From contig JAFDWT010000021.1 of the NCBI GenBank assembly GCA_018268335.1, positions 1 through 37,365 of the forward strand: a DNA stretch of 37,365 bases. The letters run 5' to 3'. A program made the position numbers and the translations under genes. Source of the stretch: Armatimonadota bacterium. GTDB taxonomy: Bacteria; Armatimonadota; Fimbriimonadia; Fimbriimonadales; Fimbriimonadaceae. Shown one piece after another: positions 30,529 through 37,365 of the stretch; the first letter of the stretch is position 1; the number at the start of each line of letters is the position of its first letter. The notes beneath the pieces are model-generated. The model was not told the DNA's origin, did no database searches, and saw only the letters and a list, made by a program, of their open reading frames with translations.

Positions 30529-31080
30529 ATGGGCAAACCGACGACCAGACTCCATGAGGCGCTCGTTTGGGCCGCCCAGTCACACGCCGGACAAGACCGC
30601 GACGGCGAATCGCCGTTGCCCTATATCACCCATGTCGTAGAAGTGGTCAATGAACTGCGCCACACCGGCGGCGTCACGGATGAGACCATGCTGGTCGCGG
30701 CTGTCCTTCATGACATCGTCGAGTCGGGCGGGGTATCTGCCGGTGACGTCGCCAAGAAGTTCGGCACCGAAGTCGCCGGCCTCGTCGCGGAGCTCACCCG
30801 CACCGAGCCGACCGAAGAGCAGATGGAAGGCAAGTCCGAACGAGAGATTTGGGATATGCGTTCCAGCCTACTGCTAGAGGACATCCAACGCATGTCCAGT
30901 ACGGCCCAGACAATCAAACTGGCTGACAGAATTTCGAATTTCACTCATGCCCTTCGGACCAAGAAAGGCGGAAAGAAGAAACGCTATGTCAAACAAACTG
31001 AGCGCATCCTAGCCACGGTGCCGCGCAAGACCAATTCGGGGCTTTGGAAGAAGCTCTATGGCATGGTCGTCGACGTTTGA
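30529..31080 (+). CDS. HD-domain small alarmone hydrolase-like protein (MESH1-like), altered active site
   Basis: The 183-residue protein has the layout of small alarmone hydrolases: ALVWAAQSHAGQDR, PYITHVVEVV with His35, LVAAVLHDIVES with His61 and Asp62, and IKLADRISN with Asp133. These should bind the metal ion. In MESH1 and Rel the HD pair is followed by E-D (HDxxED), which is needed for ppGpp cleavage. Here it reads HDIVES, keeping Glu65 but with Ser66. Substrate and activity are therefore uncertain; it may act on another nucleotide. The C-terminal tail is Lys-rich. No synthetase domain is present. It starts 90 bases after galE. Confidence 0.8.
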   Translation: MGKPTTRLHEALVWAAQSHAGQDRDGESPLPYITHVVEVVNELRHTGGVTDETMLVAAVLHDIVESGGVSAGDVAKKFGTEVAGLVAELTRTEPTEEQMEGKSEREIWDMRSSLLLEDIQRMSSTAQTIKLADRISNFTHALRTKKGGKKKRYVKQTERILATVPRKTNSGLWKKLYGMVVDV

Positions 31081-31110
31081 GCGCCCACCTTTGAACGGGC
31101 ATGGGTGACT

Positions 31111-32430
31111 TCAATAATCGGGTCGCAACCGGAACAGCCGTGCCCCGTGCGCCGGTACCTCTGCCGAGACCTTATCGGTGACAGAAGGAAGCTCATGCTG
31201 GCTCCACAGGTCTCGGACTTTCGCTCTTGCCTGCACACCACGCTCACTTTGCTCATGCGGTGATGCGATGACTTTGGCCTCCTGCAGTCCGACTTCGATA
31301 GTCTGCGGACGGTCGGTAACGTTGAAAAGAGCGAGAACGGTGTCTGGCGAGCTCTCCAAATGAGTCGTCCACACCCGCGTGGTAGCGTCTCGACGCAACT
31401 CCATGCCCCCGAAGCTCTGCTGGTTCACCGCCAGAACCTCCGAGTTTGTGATGAGATGCAATGTCCACTCATCAAGCTCCGTCAGGTCGCAGCCTAGCAT
31501 CAGAGGAGAACGGAATACTGCCCAAAGGGTCATCATCGTCACCTGTTCGTCACGGGTGAATTTGGTCGGTTCGCCGAAACGGAGCTTGCCGAGGGGCAGC
31601 ATGTCGGCGTCGGGCCAGTGGCCGGGGCCGCTGACCGGTGCCCAGATTCGACAGCGGTCAAACTGGTCATAGAGCAGCTTCCAGTCGTCCCAGAAGTCGT
31701 CGCTGATCCGCCACAGGTTGGCGTGGTCTTTCACGTGCGCGGCCGCGTCTAGGCGGGTCTCGCCAGGCGAAAGGGAGAGCACCATCCTCCGGCCGCTGGC
31801 GTCGATGGCTTCGCGGACGCCCTCGACCTCGGACTGGTGGTACGGCCGGGCGATGTCGTCGACCTTGACGTAGTCGACCCCCCACTCAGCGTACTGGCGG
31901 AAGACGCTGTTCAGGTACGCCTGCGCGCCGGGCTTGGTCATGTCCAGGCCGTACATGTCCGGGTTCCAGGGACAGGTGGACGTGGTGTCAGCGATCTGAT
32001 CTGCCGTCCAGAGCGAGTCGAGGACGGGGAGCTTCTTCTGGACAGCTTCACGTGGGATGCCGCGCATCAGGTGCAAGCCGAACTTGAGGCCCTTGCCATG
32101 GACATAGTCGGCCAGTGCCTTGAACCCCTTGCCGTTAGCCGCACTGGGGAAGCGGTTGGGCGCCGGCTGCAGCCGCCCGTGCCCGTCCAAGGTCAGCTTG
32201 GCGCCCTGGCGGTACTCAAAGCTCTTGGCGTCTGGCTCGTACCACTGGATGTCGACGACGACGTATTCCCAGCCGAACGACTTGAGCTTCTCGGCCATGA
32301 CGTCGGCCTGGGCTTTGGTTTGCGCCTCGGTGACGGTGGTGGCGAAGCAGTCCCAACTGTTCCACCCCATCGGCGGCCGCAGGGCGACGTTCCAAAAGGC
32401 TTGGGCGGCTAGGGCGAGAGGAGTCAGCAC
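31111..32430 (-). CDS. Alpha-galactosidase, glycoside hydrolase family 27
   Basis: The 439-residue enzyme should remove terminal alpha-galactose. It has PPMGWNSWDCF at residues 19-29, EYVVVDIQWYEP near 55-66, LKFGLHLMRGIPREAV near 115, and the nucleophile motif YVKVDD with Asp191. RISDDFWD near 241-248 holds the probable acid/base Asp, and SPLMLGCDL follows. The C-terminal beta domain ends at a short Arg-rich tail. The start is GTG at 32430 with a weak signal peptide (LTPLALAAQA); no ribosome binding site is seen. A TAG in the same frame only 10 codons upstream is the stop of the kinase gene, so no long extension is possible. It is read 27 bases after the kinase gene. Confidence 0.9.
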   Translation of the reverse strand: MLTPLALAAQAFWNVALRPPMGWNSWDCFATTVTEAQTKAQADVMAEKLKSFGWEYVVVDIQWYEPDAKSFEYRQGAKLTLDGHGRLQPAPNRFPSAANGKGFKALADYVHGKGLKFGLHLMRGIPREAVQKKLPVLDSLWTADQIADTTSTCPWNPDMYGLDMTKPGAQAYLNSVFRQYAEWGVDYVKVDDIARPYHQSEVEGVREAIDASGRRMVLSLSPGETRLDAAAHVKDHANLWRISDDFWDDWKLLYDQFDRCRIWAPVSGPGHWPDADMLPLGKLRFGEPTKFTRDEQVTMMTLWAVFRSPLMLGCDLTELDEWTLHLITNSEVLAVNQQSFGGMELRRDATTRVWTTHLESSPDTVLALFNVTDRPQTIEVGLQEAKVIASPHEQSERGVQARAKVRDLWSQHELPSVTDKVSAEVPAHGARLFRLRPDY

Positions 32431-32457
32431 GGATTCAGAATATCTCAGGCGAAACTT

Positions 32458-34041
32458 CTATTCCGCAGCCTGGCGCTCGAAGGTGACCTGACACACCGTC
32501 CAACCCAGTCGGTCCTCCAAGGCATACTGTCCGCCCAGGGCTCCCACGAGCGAACGAATGATTTGCAGGCCCAACTGACCGCCCATGGGGTCGAAGTCGG
32601 GGGGCAGGGGATCGCCGTCGTTGCTGACCCAGACGCCTATCTTGCCGTTGCGCTCTTCGATGTTGATGTGGACTTCGCCCTTGTCGGTGACGGCAAACCC
32701 GTGCTCGACGGCGTTGGCGATCATCTCGTTGAGGATCAGCGCGATCTGAGTGGCTTGCGTGGTGTTGAGGTAGACGTCGTCTCCCCGGACACTGAAGGCG
32801 ATGGTCTTGCCGGGCAGCATGAAGGATTGCTGCATGTGCTGGCCCAAGCTGCTGGCGATCGACTTGATGCTGACGTGGTCCAAGTCGTCGCGGCTCAGTA
32901 GCTCGTGGACGGCGGCGATTGCGAGGATGCGCGAGAGACTGTCACCAAGCGCCTCCTCCAGAGACTTGTAGTGCGATTGCCGGATCTGGAGCCGGAGTAG
33001 GGAAGCCACCTGCTGCAGGTTGTTCTTCACCCGGTGGTGCATTTCCTGCATGAGGGTGTTGCGCACCTGGAGCTTGGCGTGCTCGATGCTGACGGCGGCC
33101 TGCTTGGCCAGCGTCTCCAGCATTTCGACCTCGTCTTCGGCGAACTCGCGGACTTCGCCGGTGTACGACGTAAGAACCCCCACCGCGCGGCCCTGGATGG
33201 TCAGAGGGACGCAGATCATGGAGCGCAGGCCCTGCTCCTCGGCGAGGTCGTGTCCGATGTAATCGGGGTCGGTCTGGACGTCCTCGACGATCATCGTCTG
33301 GGCGGTCTTGATGACCCGCCCGGCGATGCTCTCGCCCAGGCGGATGGCGCGCTTGCGTTGGTACGCCTTGTTCGTCGCCTGAGTGGCGCGCAGGATGAGC
33401 TCGCCGCGCTTTTCATCCAGGAGCCGGACGGTCACGACGCGGTAGTTGAACCGGCGGGCGACGACGTTGACAAGGAGTTGCAGGATCTCCTCCAGGTATG
33501 GCGAGTCGCTCAGCGAGCGGGTGACCTCGGTGAGGGCGCTCATGCGGTTGCTTTGAGAGCCAGCTTCGTAGGCAGTGCGGAAGACGCCGATGGCCAGGGC
33601 CAGGTCGCGGCCGATCGACTCAGCTGCGGCGATCTCGGCCTTGCTGGGCTTCCAGGGCTCCAACCGACGCCAGAGGGCGACCCCGACAGGGTCCTCAGGG
33701 CATCCCACCAGGACGCCAAGGGCGGACTGGAACTCTTCGTCGCGCGTGCCCGGCATCGGGCGGTAATGCTTGTCTTCCTGAAGCTTGTCGGCGACGACGA
33801 CGGGGCCTCCGCTCTTGATGACTTGACCGACGAGCCCGACGCCTCGACCGATCCGTACCCGGTGGATGAGGTCGGACATCGTCGTGCTGGCGCGAAGGAC
33901 CAGGCTGCCGCTGGGGCCGACCAGGAGCAGATCGGCGGAATCGGCGCCGACCGTCAGATCCATCAGCTTGGTAGCTTCGTTCAGCAGTTGGTCTTCGCTT
34001 GTCGCCTTGGACAAGGCGGCGCGGATCTCGGCAGTCGGCAT
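32458..34041 (-). CDS. Two-GAF sensor histidine kinase, HisKA_2 type
   Basis: The roughly 527-residue protein has no membrane segment. A first GAF domain lies at about residues 15-150 and a second at about 175-325 (VRLLDEKRGELILRA, YIGHDLAEEQGLRSMICVPL). The dimerisation and phosphate-acceptor segment MHHRVKNNLQQVASLLRLQ follows near 330-350, typical of HisKA_2. The HATPase domain ends the protein, with NEMIANAVEHG (N box) near 437. It senses a small ligand or redox state in the cytoplasm. No response regulator gene lies nearby. The ATG at 34041 is preferred; a TTG at 34050 overlapping the upstream stop is possible. Confidence 0.9.
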   Translation of the reverse strand: MPTAEIRAALSKATSEDQLLNEATKLMDLTVGADSADLLLVGPSGSLVLRASTTMSDLIHRVRIGRGVGLVGQVIKSGGPVVVADKLQEDKHYRPMPGTRDEEFQSALGVLVGCPEDPVGVALWRRLEPWKPSKAEIAAAESIGRDLALAIGVFRTAYEAGSQSNRMSALTEVTRSLSDSPYLEEILQLLVNVVARRFNYRVVTVRLLDEKRGELILRATQATNKAYQRKRAIRLGESIAGRVIKTAQTMIVEDVQTDPDYIGHDLAEEQGLRSMICVPLTIQGRAVGVLTSYTGEVREFAEDEVEMLETLAKQAAVSIEHAKLQVRNTLMQEMHHRVKNNLQQVASLLRLQIRQSHYKSLEEALGDSLSRILAIAAVHELLSRDDLDHVSIKSIASSLGQHMQQSFMLPGKTIAFSVRGDDVYLNTTQATQIALILNEMIANAVEHGFAVTDKGEVHINIEERNGKIGVWVSNDGDPLPPDFDPMGGQLGLQIIRSLVGALGGQYALEDRLGWTVCQVTFERQAAE

Positions 34042-34046
34042 AGTGG

Positions 34047-35273
34047 TCAAAACGGCCCGATGGCGGTCGTGCGGATTCTTTCTACGCCGAGCACGCGCTG
34101 GGCGAGCGCGGTCACTTGGCCCGCCGTCACCGCCTCGATCTTGGCCTTGGTCTCTTCCATTGGGATGTGGCGGCCATGGACGAGTTCGTTCTTGGCCAGC
34201 CGCATCATGCGGTTGCTCGTGCTTTCCAGCCCCATGATCAAGCTTCCGCCGATCAGCTTCTTGGCCCGGTCGAGCTCGCCCTCCGTCGGCCCGTCGGCCA
34301 TGATCTTGTCGAACTCAGTCCGCACCACGTCGCGGACTTGCTGCCAGGTCTCGAGCCCCGTGCCGCCGTAGACCGTGAAGGCGCCGCCCGATGAGTAGGG
34401 CATGTGGTAGCTGCCGATGCTGTAGACCAGTCCGCGCTTCTCGCGGACTTCTTGGAAGAGCCGGCTACTCATGCCGCTGCCGAGGACGCCGTCGAGGATG
34501 ATCGCGGCGTAGAGGTCGTCGTCGTACTGGGATGTGCCCTCAGTGCCGATGCAGAAGTGGACTTGCTCGACGTCCTTGGCGACCAGGTTGTCTCCCGCGT
34601 GTGGTGTCGGTCGGGTCAGTGGGGCGTCGGCAGAGCCTGCTGGCAGGTCGCCCAGTGAAGCTTCGGTCAGTCGGACAAAGGCATCATGGTCGACCTTGCC
34701 GGCAGCGGCGACCACCAAGTTCGCGCCGATGTAGCGGCGGGCGATGTAGTCCTTCAGGTTCTTCTGCTCAAAGCTGCTCACGGACTCGCGGGTGCCGATG
34801 ATCGGCAGGCCCAACTCGTGGTCGGGCCACAGGCCCTCCATATGCAGGTCGTGGACGTGGTCGCCCGGTTCGTCCTCACTGCGCTTAATCTCTTCGAGCA
34901 CCACCCCCTTCTCGGTGGCGAGTTCCTTGGGCTCGATCAGTGCGTTTCGCACCATGTCGGTGAGGACGTCGAGGCCGTTCGAGGCGTCTTCGGCCAGGGT
35001 GCGGCAGTAGTAGCAAGTCTGCTCTTTGTCGGTGAAGGCGTTGAGCATGCCGCCCCGCCCCTCGATGCTCTCGGCGATGTCCTTGGCCGTGCGGCTCGGA
35101 GTTCCTTTGAAGAGCATGTGCTCGATCAGGTGGGTAATGCCACCTTCGTCAGCGTTCTCGTGGGTGCTGCCGGTGCGGCACCAGACGCCAATGCTGGCCG
35201 AGCCGACGTGGTCGATCCGCTCGGTCAGGACGCGGACGCCGTTGGGGAGGACGGTCTTCTGAATAGGTTCCAT
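34047..35273 (-). CDS. M16-family zinc peptidase (pitrilysin/processing-peptidase type)
   Basis: The 408-residue protein carries the inverted zinc motif HLIEH at about residues 51-55 within GGITHLIEHMLFKGT, with a conserved Glu about 76 residues later (ATEKGVVLEEIKRSEDEP). It includes GRGGMLNAFTDKEQTCYY. The second half is a non-catalytic M16_C domain (REKRGLVYSIGSYH). This order matches single-chain YmxG/MPP-beta-like peptidases. No signal peptide is seen from ATG 35273; a longer frame to 35357 adds a basic, Pro-rich head. The histidine kinase gene follows after 5 bases on the same strand. Confidence 0.93.
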   Translation of the reverse strand: MEPIQKTVLPNGVRVLTERIDHVGSASIGVWCRTGSTHENADEGGITHLIEHMLFKGTPSRTAKDIAESIEGRGGMLNAFTDKEQTCYYCRTLAEDASNGLDVLTDMVRNALIEPKELATEKGVVLEEIKRSEDEPGDHVHDLHMEGLWPDHELGLPIIGTRESVSSFEQKNLKDYIARRYIGANLVVAAAGKVDHDAFVRLTEASLGDLPAGSADAPLTRPTPHAGDNLVAKDVEQVHFCIGTEGTSQYDDDLYAAIILDGVLGSGMSSRLFQEVREKRGLVYSIGSYHMPYSSGGAFTVYGGTGLETWQQVRDVVRTEFDKIMADGPTEGELDRAKKLIGGSLIMGLESTSNRMMRLAKNELVHGRHIPMEETKAKIEAVTAGQVTALAQRVLGVERIRTTAIGPF

Positions 35274-35401
35274 GGCGAGGTTGCGGGGTGGATGGTACCG
35301 GGGATTCCGCACATGCGCTGGAGCCTTGTTCGGCGTTTTCATTCTGAGTTGAGTCAAGGCAACGCGAAGAATCGGGTCCAGTGGCTAAGATAGCGGTCGG
35401 G

Positions 35402-37312
35402 ATGGAATCAGACGCTACGAAGTTCGCCCGTTTGGTGGACAAGTACCGCGAGCTCGGCGAGGCAAACCCCGAGCGCGTCCAGGCGGCTTTAGCCCGACAC
35501 ATGTTGGTTGGGAACCTGGTGCTCTTTGGCGGACTGTTTGGACTTCCGTTCGTGCTGGCCTTTATCGTGGCAGCGATGATGTACCGGGCCTCCGTGATCT
35601 ACTTGTTCTTGCTTTTTGGCATCGGCGTGGTTTGGCTCGCCATTGCCAAGAGTGCGTTCTCAAAAATGCCGTTTCCCAACGGAACGCCCCTCCATCCGGA
35701 ACTTGGTGGGTTCCTCTATGGCGAAGTCGACGCTGTCGCCAAGAGTCTGGGACTGCCAAAAATCGACGCCGTGGCGGCGAACCCCTTTTCGTCCATTGAA
35801 GCCGTTGACTGGCGGCGGTACTGCTTCTTCGGCAAGACAAAACGCGTGGTGGTCGTCGGAGTTCCATGCCTGTGCCTCTTGACACGCACGGAGTTGCGCG
35901 CGCTGCTCACACGCGAGTTGGGCAAGTACGCCGGTGGATCACGCCAAATGATGAGGGCCGTGGGGAACAGTGTGGCTTGGTCTTCGGTGCTGACCCATTT
36001 GGAAGGGAAGGGTGGCATCCCCGCGAATATTCTCGGCACCTTCATCAAGAGTTACTTGCCGGAACTCCGGGCCATGCTTCTGGCCGATTTGCGCCGCCAG
36101 GTGTTTGAATGCGACGCTCAGGGTGCCGAGGCGACAGGGCGCCATGAGATGGTCAGGGCACTGATGAAGCAGGCGACCATGGGCGAGCTCTGGATGGACC
36201 CTGCTTACCAGTCAGTCATCGAAGACGCCAAGCGCCAAAGAGGCCGGCAAGGCTTTAGCGACATCATCAATTTTCTCGAGACATCTGAGCCACCGTCAAT
36301 CGACCGGGCAGAGAAGGTCGTCCGGTCAGCTTTATCCGCACCGGACGACCCTTATGACGAAATGCCGAGCCTCAAGGCCCGCCTCGAAAAGCTCGGGCTT
36401 GACGTCGCGTTCATGAAGGACCGGATCGACGAACAGGCCCTTTCCGTCGTGCGGCGCGACGACACAAACGCCCTTGCGGAACTGGCACTTGGCGACAAGC
36501 CGCGCTTTGTCGAGGCTGTGGACGAGGCCTGGTCAGAGGCGTTTGCCGGGCTGATGGCTGAGCGCGCTGACGCCCATGCGGCAGCGCTTGAGGAGCTCGA
36601 CGCGTTGATCAAGCAGGCCGAGACGACACCGCTGAACGCCGACGAATACGCGAATCTGGTCGCGACGGTCAAGGCGACCAGGGGAAACTTAGAGGCGCTC
36701 GAATACGCCGACAAAGCACTCAGATGCCATCCAGACGACAAGCAACTCAAGTTCCTCCACGCCGTGCTTCATTTGGAGGCTGATGAGGAAGACCAGGAAG
36801 CGAAGGAGGTTCTGGAGCGCTTCGCTGAGGGCGGAGACCTTGAATACGGTCCGCTCGCCACGCAGATGCTCAGGACGCATGCTCAGAAGGTGGGGGACGA
36901 CGCTGGAGCCCAAGCGCTACACGACCAAGAGCACCAGTCCAAGCAGCAAGCCCTCGAAATCGAGGAGGAGTTCTCCCAACTTGCCGGTTTCCGCTTCTTG
37001 GCGCCAGTCGAGCTGACCGCCGACCAAAGGGACGCCATCGGACGGGCCGCCGAGTCGATCGGGAAGCGCCTTCGGCGCGTCCACGTGTTCGAGCGGCATT
37101 CCAACTTCAACACGGCTTACCACAAGACCTGCCTGCTCCTCGTGGTGGCGCGGCCCTTCGTCTCGGAGGATTTGAACGCGCAGTTCCACAAGTGGGCCGC
37201 CCACTTCTACGGAGCCATTCCCGGGGACTGGATGATCTACTGCGCCTACGACAAGCTACCCCTGACCGAAGAGAAGCACTATCCCATCGGATCGATCGTT
37301 TGGAAACGCTGA
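35402..37312 (+). CDS. M48-like membrane protein with a degenerate zinc site and C-terminal repeat region
   Basis: The 636-residue protein has an N-terminal helix, two membrane segments at about 35-60 and 65-82, and an M48-like domain at about 95-255. In the line KTKRVVVVGVPCLCLLTRTELRALLTRELGKYAGG, the family pattern ...LGLPLL..LT..ELRAVLAHELGHY... is easy to see, but HELGH has become RELGK (Arg171, Glu172, Lys175). The later FECDAQGAEATG keeps the Glu/Asp of the third-ligand region. The first two zinc ligands are missing, so it is probably not a protease. A charged helical part with TPR-like character (ALEYADKALRCHPDDKQL) follows. Function unknown. The start at ATG 35402 is preferred; GTG 35381 is possible. 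Confidence 0.8.
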   Translation: MESDATKFARLVDKYRELGEANPERVQAALARHMLVGNLVLFGGLFGLPFVLAFIVAAMMYRASVIYLFLLFGIGVVWLAIAKSAFSKMPFPNGTPLHPELGGFLYGEVDAVAKSLGLPKIDAVAANPFSSIEAVDWRRYCFFGKTKRVVVVGVPCLCLLTRTELRALLTRELGKYAGGSRQMMRAVGNSVAWSSVLTHLEGKGGIPANILGTFIKSYLPELRAMLLADLRRQVFECDAQGAEATGRHEMVRALMKQATMGELWMDPAYQSVIEDAKRQRGRQGFSDIINFLETSEPPSIDRAEKVVRSALSAPDDPYDEMPSLKARLEKLGLDVAFMKDRIDEQALSVVRRDDTNALAELALGDKPRFVEAVDEAWSEAFAGLMAERADAHAAALEELDALIKQAETTPLNADEYANLVATVKATRGNLEALEYADKALRCHPDDKQLKFLHAVLHLEADEEDQEAKEVLERFAEGGDLEYGPLATQMLRTHAQKVGDDAGAQALHDQEHQSKQQALEIEEEFSQLAGFRFLAPVELTADQRDAIGRAAESIGKRLRRVHVFERHSNFNTAYHKTCLLLVVARPFVSEDLNAQFHKWAAHFYGAIPGDWMIYCAYDKLPLTEEKHYPIGSIVWKR

Positions 37313-37329
37313 AGTGGTATGACCGGCTC

Positions 37330-37365
37330 ATGTCATTGACACTTGCCGCCCTTGCCACCTTGGTC
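37330..37365 (+). CDS. Start of a further gene, cut by the window edge
   Basis: An ATG at 37330 opens a frame that runs to the last base and encodes a hydrophobic stretch (MSLTLAALATLV) resembling the beginning of a signal peptide. It lies 17 bases after the stop of the M48-like gene, on the same strand. Too little is visible to say more. Confidence 0.35.
   Translation, partial: MSLTLAALATLV

Noticed and set aside
31081-31110. Terminator between the convergent alarmone hydrolase and GH27 genes
   Set aside because: The 30-base gap has no stem longer than a few bases and no T run.

Overview
The window is GC-rich, densely coding bacterial DNA with very short gaps and many start/stop overlaps (ATGA or GTGA) between consecutive genes. 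The first 14 kb is a division and cell-wall (dcw) cluster that runs into the window from upstream: murE (5' end cut off), murF, mraY, murD, ftsW, murG, a fused murC-ddl, ftsQ/divIB, a DUF881 gene (ylxW/ylxX-like), sbp, ftsA and ftsZ. The cluster is closed by a strong hairpin terminator. The ftsQ-DUF881-sbp-ftsA-ftsZ order is the one known from Bacillus and relatives. The DNPR motif in MurE points to a meso-diaminopimelate peptidoglycan, and a beta-barrel-like secreted protein further on suggests an outer membrane. Together with the DUF1080, PA14 and glycoside hydrolase genes, this fits a diderm outside Proteobacteria. Armatimonadota (Fimbriimonadia-like) is my best guess, but it is an inference from gene content without a database search.

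From 13.9 to 16.4 kb lies a divergent pair of paralogous genes of unknown function, followed by a small secreted protein with carboxypeptidase-regulatory-like repeats. From 16.4 to 27.4 kb the content turns to glycan and protein breakdown. It holds a GH29 alpha-L-fucosidase coupled to an MFS transporter, a small secreted unknown, a 1099-residue secreted PA14/beta-propeller/DUF1080 protein in tandem with a GH76-like mannanase, a divergent outer-membrane barrel protein, a GNAT acetyltransferase and a secreted M1 aminopeptidase.

From 27.4 to 37.4 kb there are a ChaA-type cation/proton antiporter, tRNA-Leu(UAG), an AHSA1-ArsR pair with a clear inverted-repeat operator, galE, a small alarmone hydrolase-like HD protein with a changed active-site residue, and a GH27 alpha-galactosidase. 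A two-GAF HisKA_2-type histidine kinase, an M16 peptidase and a membrane M48-like protein whose zinc-binding HExxH has become RELGK follow. The start of a further gene runs off the right edge.

The dcw genes act in order. MurE, MurF, MraY, MurG, MurC and Ddl build lipid II, with MurD also in the pathway; FtsW polymerises it, and FtsQ, FtsA and FtsZ organise the septum. The glycosidases, transporter, GalE and barrel could form a scavenging repertoire for fucose-, mannose- and galactose-containing glycans, but they are spread over separate small transcription units. No CRISPR array, insertion sequence, prophage or complete novel defence system was seen. The most unusual items are the apparent M48 pseudopeptidase, the divergent paralog pair, the D-to-S change in the alarmone hydrolase-like protein, the MurC-Ddl fusion, the promoter-like AT-rich patch inside ftsQ and the ArsR operator over a start codon. 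Translational starts were picked by homology and spacing and some are uncertain, as stated in the entries.
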